Part shown: in pieces, positions 46,271-58,255 of the stretch
How positions within the stretch are numbered: the first letter of the stretch is position 1
Layout of the letters: every line of letters begins with the position of its first letter
Source of the DNA: Warburgia ugandensis
Lineage: Eukaryota > Streptophyta > Magnoliopsida > Canellales > Canellaceae
NCBI GenBank assembly: GCA_035236585.1
Contig: CP141132.1
Span: 18,141,945-18,205,944 of the forward strand
Reading direction: 5' to 3'
Length of the DNA: 64,000 nt
Program-made: the position numbers and the translations under genes
Notes under the pieces: model-generated
What the model saw: only the letters and a program-made list of their open reading frames with translations
What the model was told of the DNA's origin: nothing
Databases searched by the model: none

Positions 46271-48683
46271 TGTAATGACTCCAATTTTACAACATTGAAA
46301 TCGCAAATTAGCAATGAAACGTTCACTTTTTGGAGATAAGGGTATTTTGGTCATTTCACTATTCACCCTAACTGAATCCAGAAATTGGGTCCTAAAAATG
46401 GTACCATTAGGTGCATCTCAGAAAAAGGAATCCAACAAGACCAAAATCACCCAAAACGGAGTTAAAATGAGCAAGTCATGGCCCTTTGAAGTTCAGGGGC
46501 AAAAATGTAATTTTTATTAAAAAAGGGATTTAGCCTGACAAACACAGGGGCCCGTTTTGATACGGGCACCCCTCTTCTTCAACCTCCTACAGGGTTATAG
46601 AATGGCGATGCTTGGAGGAGAAACCATCGCCATTTTGGAGGTTTATCCACCGCTATTCAAGAGCAGTGAGAGCCCCCTCTAGAACCCTCTTATAGCTCTA
46701 TAAATAGAGCTCTTGGGTGCCTCTAATGGCAACCCAACAGCTTGGGAAAAACCCGTCGTGGAGAAGCAACCAAGAGGAGAAAACATGGAGAAAAACCCGG
46801 CCACGAACCAGGTATGCCCAAAACCCCTCCAAACTCATCTCCCCCTTAGTCCTAGGCTAAGTTTCCCCAAGTTTTTGCATGAAAAATCATGCAAAACCGG
46901 GCCCTAAAGAGTCACAAAGGACCCAGGGATGATCCCTGGGGCGCACTGGTTGGACAAGGTCGACACGTACGTTGTGCATTGAGAAAACGCGCCCACAAAT
47001 GAAAAAGTTGGGCAAAAGCCCGGGTGCGTCTGTAGACGCCCCCGCTGAGGCGCATGCCGCTGATGCGGGACGCATAAGCGTCCCAGGCTCCCACCTCGTT
47101 TCATTTGACCCTCTATGTACACTCAACACTAAAAAGGCTATAACTTGAGATCTAGGGCTCCGATTGAGGCGCTACGAAAGGCGTTGTGTCTGTGTCGATG
47201 ACACGGACATACCCAAGCTATAAAATACCTAATCAAGGACCAATCTAAGGTGAGCACGACCCCTAGACTATGATAGTGGTGTGAGGCCACTAAACCTTTG
47301 GAAACCTAATGATACCAAGGCCCAATTAGGACCTTAGGACACCCATAGGCATGGGGATGAACCCTTAATGCCTAAGTAGTAAGACCAACCGCTCTAAAAC
47401 CTATAAAAGATAGGCCAAACTAACCTTGTTCCCCTAAACCATGTTCAGGACCATACAAGGACAAGGGGATTAGCACGACCTAGGCAGGTAGGTTCTCTAT
47501 AGCTACTAGACTTTTTAAAAGAGCCATGATTATTTTATGCATGTTTTAAGTATAAGTATATGTCTTGTTTAGCATGACTTAATTCAGCGTACATATGATA
47601 AATACATTATGAATAGACATGTTTTGCAAACAATTGCATATATTGCATGATTTGTTAGCATTGAGTTCTTGAAAAATATTGCATGTCCTTAAGGGTTACC
47701 AAAAGATGCTAGAGTGCCCAAATGACGGTGGGTAGGCAGTTGTGAGGGCCAGGTAGTTGTGAGGGACCCAAAGAGGACAGGTTTTGAAAAAGAGGTTTTT
47801 GCTTGTTTGATCGTATATGATTTGGGCTAGTAAGCTCGTGGGTGCTATGCCAAGAGGTCTGGGGTGGCCTCCCAGCCTTTACCACTATTAGGTGGAATGG
47901 GTACCACGGCCAAAAAGGGCATGTCCCTACGTCGACTGCATGTGGTATAGGGGGCTACCACTGGTGTCACGGCACTGGGTCGATGTGTCATATGCCCCAT
48001 GGAGGCTATGACGCTGTGTCCCTAGGTACCCGGGGACCACACGGCGGTGAGGTCATAGGCATAGTTGGGCCCTATGGTTTGAGGATTTACTTGCATTGCA
48101 TATGGCATTACATGAGGTTGGTCGACCATACCATATATCCATGAGTTGGATTCAGTGGAGCATCTTATGCATATCATTATGTTTATGATATATATGATAC
48201 TTTGACTTGAATTATGTGATTTCTTTAAGTCATCAGTATTCCAATTCGACAATGGTATTTAATCTCGATATTGAACTTGAGTATTCAAACATGCACATGT
48301 TTTGAAAAAGCATATGATTTTAAACATAGCATGCATTGTAAAATTAGTAGCGATGGACTCCTTCTGAGTATAGTATATACTCACCCAATCCTCAACATTT
48401 TTTAGACACAAAGTAAACACTTAAGGACAAGGTACGCCTATGACAGAAGACACCTAGATTAAGTGCAAGTAAGTAAACCCCTATATCTTTCAATGTTACT
48501 TGATTCTAGTTACTCTCCATAGTTGAGGCTGTCACTAATACTTTCTTGAGAATAGAGTCAATTTAAAACTATGCCATGGCTAGATAAGTTCCAAAACAAA
48601 AAGATTTTCATGCATTTCATATTTATAAAACAAGAAATCTCACCTTTTCATCAAATTTGCATCATATAAAACCCGGGTCATCA
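46271..48683 (+). mobile_element. Gypsy LTR family E, 2.41 kb, with TATA box
   Basis: It begins TGTAATGACTCCAATTTTAC and ends CCCGGGTCATCA. The part 47229-48683 is homologous to 1-1524. The U3 part is the most GC-rich stretch of the window (46550-47130). A TATA box lies at 46698. A PBS follows the 3' end, so this is a 5' LTR. Frames at 46314-46520, 46887-47129 and 47842-48144 are inside the LTR. Confidence 0.9.
46698..46707 (+). promoter_or_regulatory. TATA box of the family E LTR
   Basis: CTATAAATAG is followed by AGCTCTTGGG and sits about 430 bp into the LTR. It is the best core-promoter match in the window and would drive the element's own transcript. Confidence 0.75.
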
Positions 48684-48686
48684 AAG

Positions 48687-48699
48687 TTGGTATCAAGTC
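48687..48699 (+). other. Primer binding site after the family E LTR
   Basis: TTGGTATCAAGTC lies 3 bp after the LTR end. It is an initiator-Met-type PBS (TTGGTATCAGAGC) with small changes. The sequence directly after it belongs to the Athila LTR on the opposite strand, so the internal part of this element is missing. Confidence 0.82.
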
Positions 48700-49821
48700 A
48701 TCACAATTAAAGTATACATCATGCAAGTACAGATCAATCCCACGAGGAATCTAATTTTTGAAGCTACAAAATTTTAATTAAAACCTATTTTAAATAATCA
48801 AGCCTAGCCAATGAATGAGACCAATTAATCAATTAATTATAAAAAGTGCTAAAAAGAATAAAATCAGTTAAAATCTAAACCTAGGGTTTTAGAATACACC
48901 AAATTAAATATTCTCAGAATCAAGAAAATTAGATTTTTTCACTACTCATGTTGATAAAATCTTAGTGAATTGAAAAACATAGAAAATATCATCTTTCAAA
49001 TTGCACTATCTATATTTTCCTAGTTCTTGGATTTAGCCTAATACTAATGTTTTTAGGGCACAGATTTTCAAAGGTTTTCATATACGAATTAATCTAATCT
49101 AACATATTTAGTATCTAAACTATCGGAAATACATGATACTTTCTATGAAAAATTACTAAACATATAGATTAGACTGCTAATCTTAGAATTAATATTGAAT
49201 CACACTTTGAACATAAAGTTACTAAATCACAAAATTATCTAATGTATTATGGTTTCATCCTAACTATAGGGTGAAAAATTAGTTACAAATGATTTAAAAT
49301 TAAACAAAATTTTTTAAGTTTACTAAATATTTCTAAGCAACTTAAAAATTGAATAGTACTCAATTAAAATATTTATTAACCAATGAAAATTAGAATACGC
49401 CAAAATAAATTAGAGCAACTTACAAACTAACATACTACAAAATAAAAGAAAAACACTTTCATTAACAAAAAATTCAAGGATTATAATGAATACAATGCTT
49501 TAACAATGAAACTAAACAAGATTTCCTATGAAATGGAAAAGATATCACCAATTCTTTGTCATGTCACCCAACAAAAGTTGTCTTCAATCCTTCTCTTGTG
49601 GCACTACCTCCTTTGAACATCAACCATCGACGTCTTATATTTGTCGTGTCACTCAACAAGTATAGAGGACATCACCCAACCACCATAAACCCCTAGAAAT
49701 CAAACCCTCAAACACTACGCCCATGCATGAAACATAGTATTATGCACATTATTATAAACATAATGAAGAGAGTAAGGAAAATGGATAGGTGTGTGTACCA
49801 TGTTGTGTAGTTTAGGAGAGT

Positions 49822-49880
<59 letters not shown>

Positions 49881-50824
49881 AAAAAAGAAAAGAAAATATG
49901 GAAAGATTACTAGGGTGCATGAAAGCTTTAAGGGAATGGTGTTCTGGGTGTTGAAGAATGGAGAATGATGGATGGATGGATGGATGGATGGAGAATGGAA
50001 TGAGAGACAAAACAAGGGATCTTACACGTTAGGTCTCCAAAAGCACTATCTTAATATACCTACCTTATTTCTCTCTTACTCCCCCTCTTTCTTTTCATGC
50101 CCAACTTAAGCTCCCTCCTTCTTTTTAAGCAACACCCTTTTGTAGTTTTTTTTAAAAAGACGCCCTCCCACCTTCTTTCTTTCTTATCACTTGAGATCAT
50201 GCATAATGTATCATCTCCTATTCAAATATGTATTCCTCTTTATCTTCTTATTTATTCCCTTCCAATCACATTCAAGGCTCCACCAATAGCACAACACACA
50301 TAAAATCTCTCCCAATAGCCTTCAACCATCTTTCTCTTTCTCTCATGTAAAACACATTGGAACAATACTTGAAATCACGTGATTTTTCTTCCTATAATTT
50401 CTTCTCAACACATCATTTTTCACTCCAATCACCATTCAAGATTCATCTTGATTCCCTCTTGAAAAACATGTTTTCTCCTCCTTAGAAAACATAGAGCTTC
50501 CTTGGAAAATGGTGGGTAGGCCAACTAATATCTCCACCAATAGGATGCTTTGCTTCAATCTCTGGCATGGCTCATTCTCATTGGTCCAACCTAACATTCT
50601 TTCTTCTTATTGGATGCTCTACGATAGCCCTAAGTTAGAATAGATCTTGGACATTGTTTTATGAAAGTGAGGATGAATGTGATTCATATATTTCATGTAA
50701 ATGCACCTCTTCATTTCACATTTTTACTCCTTAATATTCTCCATTATTTTCTCATTTAAATCATGCATGGAATTGGGTGACATATACTCTTCCTTGTGGA
50801 AATCAGGACTCCCATGTGTGGGTC
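48700..50824 (-). mobile_element. Athila LTR, minus strand, 3' part
   Basis: The minus strand near 48700-48830 reads GGCTAGGCTTGATTATTTAA, then CTCGTGGGATTGATCTGTAC and TTGCATGATG. This is the LTR-end block of the Athila family (compare GACTAGGTTAAGTAATTTAA and GTGGGATCAACCT near 28731-28795). It continues to 50824, where a 4.28-kb LTR interrupts it, and resumes at 55103. Combined length is about 2.6 kb, matching the 2.7-kb LTR at 26143. Frames 49708-50010 and 49812-50015 come from the CAT microsatellite. Confidence 0.78.
49820..49880. repeat. (ATG)20 trinucleotide microsatellite
   Basis: An uninterrupted GAT/ATG run of about 60 nt. On the minus strand it encodes spurious His and Ile runs. 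A short GGAT tetranucleotide run is nearby at 49969-49992. Confidence 0.97.
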
Positions 50825-51253
50825 TATAACAACCCTAAGTTTTTAATGCACTTTATGTAAATAGAATAAATTGAAAAAGGAGAAATGCAAATTTTCATTT
50901 TTAAGATTTAAAATTTTTAAGGATAATTAATGAAATCATGGAATTAACAATTGAAATATCAATATTAGTAATCTACTCGAGAAAATGAATTCAATGACAC
51001 TACATATTTTGAAATGGGAGGTCAAATGCAAATTTTCTAATTATTTTAATTAAAGTATTTAATTTAAATTAATAAGTGATTGAAGTGATAAAATTGATTA
51101 CAGTGGAACCCACACGACCCACATGATGTGGCATGCAATCATGAGCAGCCATAAATGTAAAACAAGTTTACAAAAAATTAAGTGTAATGGTGACATATAA
51201 ATAATAATAATAATAATAAATAACTAAATGGCATTTAATTCTCTCCTCCCCTC

Positions 51254-51255
<2 letters not shown>

Positions 51256-51305
<50 letters not shown>
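51256..51305. repeat. (CT)n then (CA)n microsatellite
   Basis: About 28 nt of CT followed directly by about 22 nt of CA, within the LTR leader. Confidence 0.97.
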
Positions 51306-51685
51306 ATCCACTGGTCGGTCAGTGTGCCAAACCCGAGGCTTCTCCGTGCACTTGACCGCATGAGCTGACCAAGGTTCTTGGTTGGTGCCACATTAGCATC
51401 GATGGTCCTCCTTTCTCTCTTCCTTCCTCTCCTTCCCCTCTAATGAGCTCCCACCATCTGGCTCCCTCTACTAACCCATTTTGGTTCTCTTTTTCCTTGC
51501 TCCACCAACATGGCATCTCTCCAGTAATGCCATATTTCCCTTTCTCTCCCCCTTTGATTGGCCTCTCCCTCTCTTGCTCTTCTCCTCAACCCTCCTCTTC
51601 TCTATCATTGATGGCAATGGCCCTCCAGCACTGCCTGATACAACAACTAAAGCAAGCTAGACACCAAAGCATCCACACGAAACCC

Positions 51686-51843
<158 letters not shown>

Positions 51844-54058
51844 GCCTTTGTTCCTAGCAAGTCGATCGGCGCACGCACCCAACCAATCCCTTCTCTCTCC
51901 TATTCCTCCTCCAGTGTTGGCATCCCTCTTCCCCTCCCCTCCTCTCCTCTCACTATTAGGGTTTTCCCCTAGCGCAGCTAGCTAGACACGCTGGTGTGCA
52001 TAGATTGGCTGCGAAAGGCCTTGTTTTCCCTGCCTATTACTCATCCTCTGGTGCAACCTAAGCTTTCTAGTAGACCGATGTCCTTACACCCCACCATCTC
52101 CTTTGCCCATGGCCTCTTTCTCTCTCTCTATGGTGAGGCTCAAGTGGTTACCGAACCAGCAGCTTCCAACCACCATAAGCTCCCACTACCCCTATTCTCC
52201 CTTTTTCCCTCTTACTATTTGGTACAGGTGGACCCTACTACACCCTTAAACTTTGACCTCTTTCCTGTTCAATCCAAGAAGGATCTTACTGATCTGAGAT
52301 ATCTATCGTAATCCTCGCTACACGAGGAACAAAATCCATCAATCAATTTTGCCATTAGTGAAGATCCAATAATGATTTGAAGCCGATGACAATGTACAGT
52401 CATGATCATGTTGATCTATGACTGATCTAACCATCTATCATCATCTAGCCCATGGTCTATCACCAAATGCCAAATCCATGATCAAATCAGCAAAACTTTG
52501 CATAATCCAATCATTAATCAATCACCAAAAATTATATCTATGATCGATCTAATCTCTTATCATGATCCAACCATTGATCAGTCATTAGACCTATCTGCTC
52601 CTTAAGATGACCTAACCCTCGATCAACTATCTAATGCCTAGATCAGCCAACGATTTGAGCTTCCATTTATATTTGGCCATAGATTTAGCATTGATCTGAC
52701 CCCCATTCATTCTCAAATTTTTTATCAGAGATCAAATATGATTAAGTCACATCAGACACAACATCATACATAGATTTAAGTGATCAAAGGTAAGACCACT
52801 ATTGAGTCTTATTTAAATTAATTATTTTTATTTTATTTTATTTTATTTTAGTAATGTCTAATAATTATAGAAATTTAAAATATATATATTTGAATTGATT
52901 AAACCTTAGGAAGAATAATTGAGCTATTTATGTTATTAATTAGATTAATCTAACGGCAGATTATTCTAACGACCTTAGATTTGAAGATTTGATGTTAGGA
53001 TAACTTTGAACTATTGATCTAATAAATCAAAATCTATTCTGACCATCAAATCAATAGATTAAATATTGAAAAATGAAACAGACTATGTGACAGTCTGTGG
53101 TCAATAGAAGTTGAGAACGGATGGATGATTTGGAACGTTGGTCTTTAATCAATGGCTAGGATTTGTAGATATTACAAAAATAAAGATATAATAATATATA
53201 TACCTATGATTAGGGATCTGTAAAGACAAGATCATTATGTCTAAAGATGATCATAGACTAAATAAGTTATAGATGAGGATTTGTGATAGGAAAATGACAT
53301 TATATGCACGTATGACTTGGCAGATACATTGATTAATAAGACATCGAGATCGTTGGACGTTCTAAGGATTGAGATAGTCGTACTTGAGGTAGGTAGAATC
53401 TAAGATGCTAGTTTTCATAAAATACATGATATTTTGATGTATCATGATGTGATTTTAATAAATGCATGGTATTTGAATTGCATGGTTTATTTATAAAAGG
53501 TGATTATTATACAATATTATACATGTAGTATTTATGACATGATTTGTGAAATAAAAAATGCTACATTATTATGTATGAGAAATTCTTATTTTATGATTCA
53601 ATGGATTGAAAGTGTATGACAATTATTTAAAATGCATGAATTAAGAATGTATTTCATGTTTTACATTCACATGATTTGCTTCAATAGTTGGATGAGCTAG
53701 TTTTTTGTATAGGGTAGCGACTATGCATGTAATATGTTATTTTTGTGGATTTGATATGAGATAATAGCCTAATAATTTTATTATATCAATGCATGGAAGC
53801 TTGAGGGTTTTGTTTTAGACAGGCATGTGCTTGGTGGATACTATGCTAGGAGGGTAATAGGGTTGGCCACCCGCCCTCTGAGATCATTGATATTATGGAC
53901 ATCCTGCCCAAGGGGCTGAATTTAAGTGTGGTTATGGGGGTATGCCACATGCAGCTATTCAATTCCTCCCTCGTGAGGCTGTGATGAGTATCCTGTAGGT
54001 GGTGTTAGCGGGAACATGCTAATGGATCTCGGTGCATGGGATGGGCGATGTGGCATAG

Positions 54059-54195
54059 CGCTGTGATCATGACTAAGTGACAGCATGTGTGCTTGGTTTT
54101 TCTTGGAGATCAAGATGCTACGATCACGACTGAGTGATAATATATGCGATCTGGGTGCTACGATCACTACTGAGTACCAATACCTGTGACTATGT
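54059..54195. repeat. Three imperfect repeats of GCTACGATCACGACTGAGTG
   Basis: Copies start near 54060 (GCTGTGATCATGACTAAGTG), 54117 and 54158 (GCTACGATCACTACTGAGTA), inside the 4.28-kb LTR. Confidence 0.8.
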
Positions 54196-54507
54196 GGCAT
54201 GCTGATATATCTAGAATGAGCTCATGACCATTATGTATACCCTGTGTTGACTAGATGGATATGTAGGCCCAGCAGTGGGTAGGTGTATGTGGACCAATGG
54301 TGGCTTGATAATTATTATTACAATTTTTTTTATCATGATTTGTACATTCCAATACATCAGTGGATCTATTTATGATTTTTACACATATTCAAAAAGTTTG
54401 CTCGAGATTCGACTATGATTTGAATATCATATTGCACTGATAAATTTAATAATGATATTTATTAGAATTGTTTTAAAATTTGATGTTCAAAATTTTGAGA
54501 TTATCTT

Positions 54508-54545
54508 TAGTTTAGTCATGCAAATTAGTTTAGTCATGCAAATTG
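54508..54545. repeat. Direct duplication TTTAGTCATGCAAATTAG
   Basis: TAGTTTAGTCATGCAAATT occurs twice back to back near the 3' part of the LTR. A run of 16 T follows shortly at 54603. Confidence 0.9.
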
Positions 54546-55102
54546 TTGATGCAAAAATGTTTTGGTGCATTGAAATGATTATTATATTGTCAAAGCAAAT
54601 GTTTTTTTTTTTTTTTAGTTTTCATATGCAGCTTATTCCCCTACTAAGCATAGCTTGCTAAGGTACTGCGTTGTCATTTCAATGCTTCAGATATTGAGAG
54701 ACAAACAGGATTGATGAGGAATCAGACGAGTAGCTGATCAAGACATCTTTGTTTGAGGGTATGTTATAATACCACTCGGACTATATATGTACATCTATAG
54801 GATTGGGACTTAATTTGAATTATGCAAGGACTGTGCCTATTGACTGGATGGGTCCTAAAGAAGTAAACTTGTTTTCTTTTTAAAGGTTTACTTGGAAGTT
54901 GAAAATTTTATTTTATTTTTCAAATTTTAAATACCAACTAAATTATAAATGCTTAAATAGTGAGTTGATGGTTGACACTTAAAATGAAGTTCATTGAAAA
55001 TGTTTTCCTCTGTTTTGTTTTTGAAACTCTTGTTTTCAAACTTGGGGCCCCACTTTTTAAAAAGAATTGTGAAAAAGTCTTGTAAAAACCTGGGTCGTCA
55101 TA

Positions 55103-55598
55103 GCTCCCTCTCTGGTTCACGTGAGTGAATGAGAAGTAAGACTACATCTCAAGTGGGCCCTACTTTTGACTTGTTTGGCTTTAGAAAAAGATATAGTACA
55201 CGTGACTCCATTGTATGTGAATATAGCTTCACTTAGAAGCTCCCCAAGGTGGTGGATTGCGTGCATGCATGGAAAATTAGCCACCCTAACTTTTCATACA
55301 GGCACTTCTTTTAAGTGAATAAGGTTGGTTGCATGCATGGGATTTCTAACCATGTTGGATTTGATAAGAAGACCCCCATAGTATTATGAACTTCTTTGCT
55401 TCATGGTTCTTGTCATGTGGGTCCATGACTTTGCTCAAATGTCGAGATAGCTCTCTTTTAGGATTTTAAGTTACCAAGAATAGTATTTTCTCACTTATGC
55501 TTTAATCCTGTAAAATATAAAATAATCCTTAATTACTGAAAATTAAGTAAAACAAGGGTTAAAAATGCTTATGCTAGGGATATTATTTGTAGTATTTA
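55103..55598 (-). mobile_element. Athila LTR, minus strand, 5' part
   Basis: It lies between the 4.28-kb LTR and the point near 55598 where similarity to the internal 3' region of the Athila-like element begins (minus ACTAGCAAAATG versus plus ACTAGTAAAATGCTGGTTGG at 26120). Sequence of this part is too diverged for direct alignment with the other LTRs. The assignment rests on position and combined length. Confidence 0.6.
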
Positions 55599-57350
55599 CA
55601 TTTTGCTAGTTCTCAAGCAAAATTACAAAAAATAAAATAGAAAATCTAAAATCCTAACCACATTTGTAGGTTCTATCAGTAGTTAGCATATGTAGAACAC
55701 CTTTAAACCCTAGGTTACTCCTAGTGGACGAGTAGTAGTCTCATAAGGGTTCCCAAAAATGATACTCATAAAAAAATTTCAAAAACATACATGAACGTTC
55801 CTTCATTTTTTCTCAAATAATTTTCTTCCATTCAATGTACATTAAATATCTAACTTTAGCATGTTAATATAAATAAACAACAATTCAAAATCTTGCCCTT
55901 ATACTAAAGATATTCTACTGCTAATCAAATCTCAAAATGTGAGTGTGTGATTATAACCAACATATTGATAATTATCAATATCTAAGTAAACTATAACCTA
56001 AATTACCATATAAAAGTATTCTTTGACTTCAATCTCATAAGATATAATTAACGCTTAGAAAGAAGTTACTCAAAAGTGGGTATAATTCTTATATAAATGT
56101 GAGCAAAATAATGTATGCCAAAGCCAAATTATCTCACATGTTTCATAAGAAAGAATGGTAATTTAGAAGGAATTCATAAATGGCCTCTTGGAAAGGATAC
56201 CAACTGTTAAGAATGTTAAGCTCCACCAAAATTGCTAATCATTCATAACCAATCCTAACCAAACTATTCTGAAGATCAAGTTAGGTCTTTTACTAGGAAA
56301 AAACACAATGCTTAGGATGGGGTTATTAAAGAAAGTGGTATAAGGGTACAAAAAGATGTTTTGAAGAATGTGTAAAGATCTTCTACTAATGTATTCACAA
56401 TTTTCTTTTCTACACATGAGAGTGAACATTTTTCTTTTAATTGCCAATCCTTTTTCTTTACTTTTTCACTTGACTTTAAAGATAGACTTTTTCTACTTTA
56501 GAATTATTATTATTTTTTTCTTTTGAATCATTTTGATGTTCACCTCTTTAAATGTATTGTTTATCCTATTTCATCAAGATATTTCTTCAATTATCTCTAC
56601 ATATTTCCAAAATCAAATGAGTATTAGATATAATATAGGTTTAAATATGAGTAATGGTTAATTAGCTAACGAGAAAAAGCTATAATATAAATGCTCAAAG
56701 GGTTAACTATGAAAAAATAACATGAGGTAGGCTAAAGGTTCTCGGTTAACCAAATGGCCTCTATAATTTATTGCATTTCATATTACTTGCATATGTCCAT
56801 AAACTCAAGAGATATATTATATATTATTTTATGATTTATTAATAGTTTGATCAAAATAAAGAATAATGAGACCAACTACAATTTAATATCTGCTGAAGAA
56901 AAAACTTGAATTTATATATAACCCTCAGAAAGAGAGAACAGCTCTAATCTCACATGAGTTATAAGTCTTTACTAATCTTCTTCAGCATATCTAAGTTATG
57001 CATACTCTTCAACCAAAACTATGATATGTAGCTATTGTACAATAAGTGTTTTGAGTTTCATTTTCATGAAAAGCTTTAAAAAAGGACAATGAAATGAACT
57101 GATCATATACAAATATATTAATAAGCAAAGTTAAAGATATCACTGAATTTTTGAAAAAAAATCCTAGTTCTCATCATTTTAAAGGAACTTACAACAAAAA
57201 TCTTTAAAAAAATTAAAATTTTCATTTTTAATAAATAAATTTTGACTAAAAAACTAATAAAAAAATACATCAAAATTTCAATGAAAGCATAAAATTTTGA
57301 AATGCCCCACCTAGAGACTTAAATCAAGTATTGTCCTTAATGTTTAGAAC
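55599..57350 (-). other. Athila 3' non-coding region, minus strand
   Basis: Homologous to 24520-26130 on the plus strand in the same order. Examples on the minus strand are ACATTAAGGACAATACTTGA near 57340, TATAACTCATGTGAG near 56965 and AGATCTTTACACATTCTTCA near 56385. The frame at 56235-56447 lies here and has no domain. Confidence 0.8.
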
Positions 57351-57557
57351 TAAATATCATGCACAAATATTAAAGTTGAGAGATAAGGTCAAAATAAATG
57401 TGTCAGTACTCTAATGATAGTGCGTAGATCTACTGTTATGAACATGATTATACAAAATATTAGACAATGAATGCTAATGTAGTGCAAACTTACTTTTGGA
57501 CAACTAGAATCTAAACCTACACTAACAATGTACAATGGTCATGTAGTAGACTTAATC

Positions 57558-58255
57558 CTAATAAACAAGATCTTTGAGGGGGGCATCATCTTCTTCATCA
57601 AGGTTCTTAAGTTCCACGAAAGGTTTTACCCTTTGACCATTAACCTTGGAGATGACTCCATCTTTCTTAATCTTGACTGCTCCATGAGGATAAACAATGG
57701 GCAATATGAAAGGGCTAGTCCATCAAGATCTCAACCTTCTTGGAAAGAGATGCAAAAGAGAATTATGTAAAAGGACCTTTTGACCAAGTATGAAAGATTT
57801 ACTCAAAATATTTCTCTCATGAACCAATTTCATGTGATCCTTATATTATTTTGTTGTGTCATATGCATCTCTCTTAATCTCCTCCAACTCCTGGAGTTGG
57901 AGTTTCTTGTGGGAACTTGCTTTATTAAAATCAAAGTTGAGTTGTTTAATTACTCAGTATGCTTTGTGCTCTAACTCAACCAGTAGATGATAGGCCTTTT
58001 TCATAAACTATAAGGCAAGGGAACATGCCAATGTGAGTCTTGAAAGTTGTACAATAAGTCCATAGTGCATCACTAAGTCATAAAGACTAATTCTTTTGAT
58101 AAGGATTTACCGTTTTCTCTAATATGTGCTCTTGTATACTAGTTTGGGGATGGTAGGGTGTTGCAACTCTATGACTGACACTGTATTTTTCATTAATCCT
58201 TCAAAATTTTGGTTGCAAAAATATTTTCCATGACCACTAATAATAAGCACATGGA
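57558..58255 (-). pseudogene. Athila integrase, C-terminal half
   Basis: The minus strand reads FGVPCAYY, KYSVSHRVATPYHPQTS, EHILEKTVNPYQKN, DALWTYCTTFKTHIGMFPCL and IVYEKGLSS, then in other frames VELEHKAY and NFDFNKASS-type sequence. It ends PFILPIVYPHGAVKIKKDGV and KVNGQRVKPFVELKNLDEED before a stop at 57558. These match the Athila-group integrase (FGVPRAIISD, KYGV.HRVATPYHPQTSGQ, LEKTVN..RKDW, DALWAYRTAYKTPIGMSPY, LVYGKACHLPVELEHKAYW, GPF.V..VFPHGAVEI, FKVNGQRLKPF). The catalytic Asp of ISDGG is lost to a stop. The element is cut at about 58256 by the family D LTR. Confidence 0.93.

Noticed and set aside
46887-47129. Overlapping 60-80 codon minus-strand frames in a GC-rich block
   Set aside because: They lie in the U3/R part of the family E LTR. 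Three frames are open at once, as expected for GC-rich non-coding DNA.
47842-48144. 100-codon frame and the similar one at 635-850
   Set aside because: They are the same LTR region in two family E copies. Frame length differs between copies and no domain is seen.
49708-50010. Poly-His and poly-Ile frames
   Set aside because: Produced by the ATG/CAT trinucleotide tract in the Athila LTR.
57528-57770. 80-codon plus-strand frame
   Set aside because: It is antisense to the Athila integrase tail with the KVNGQRVKPF motif on the minus strand.
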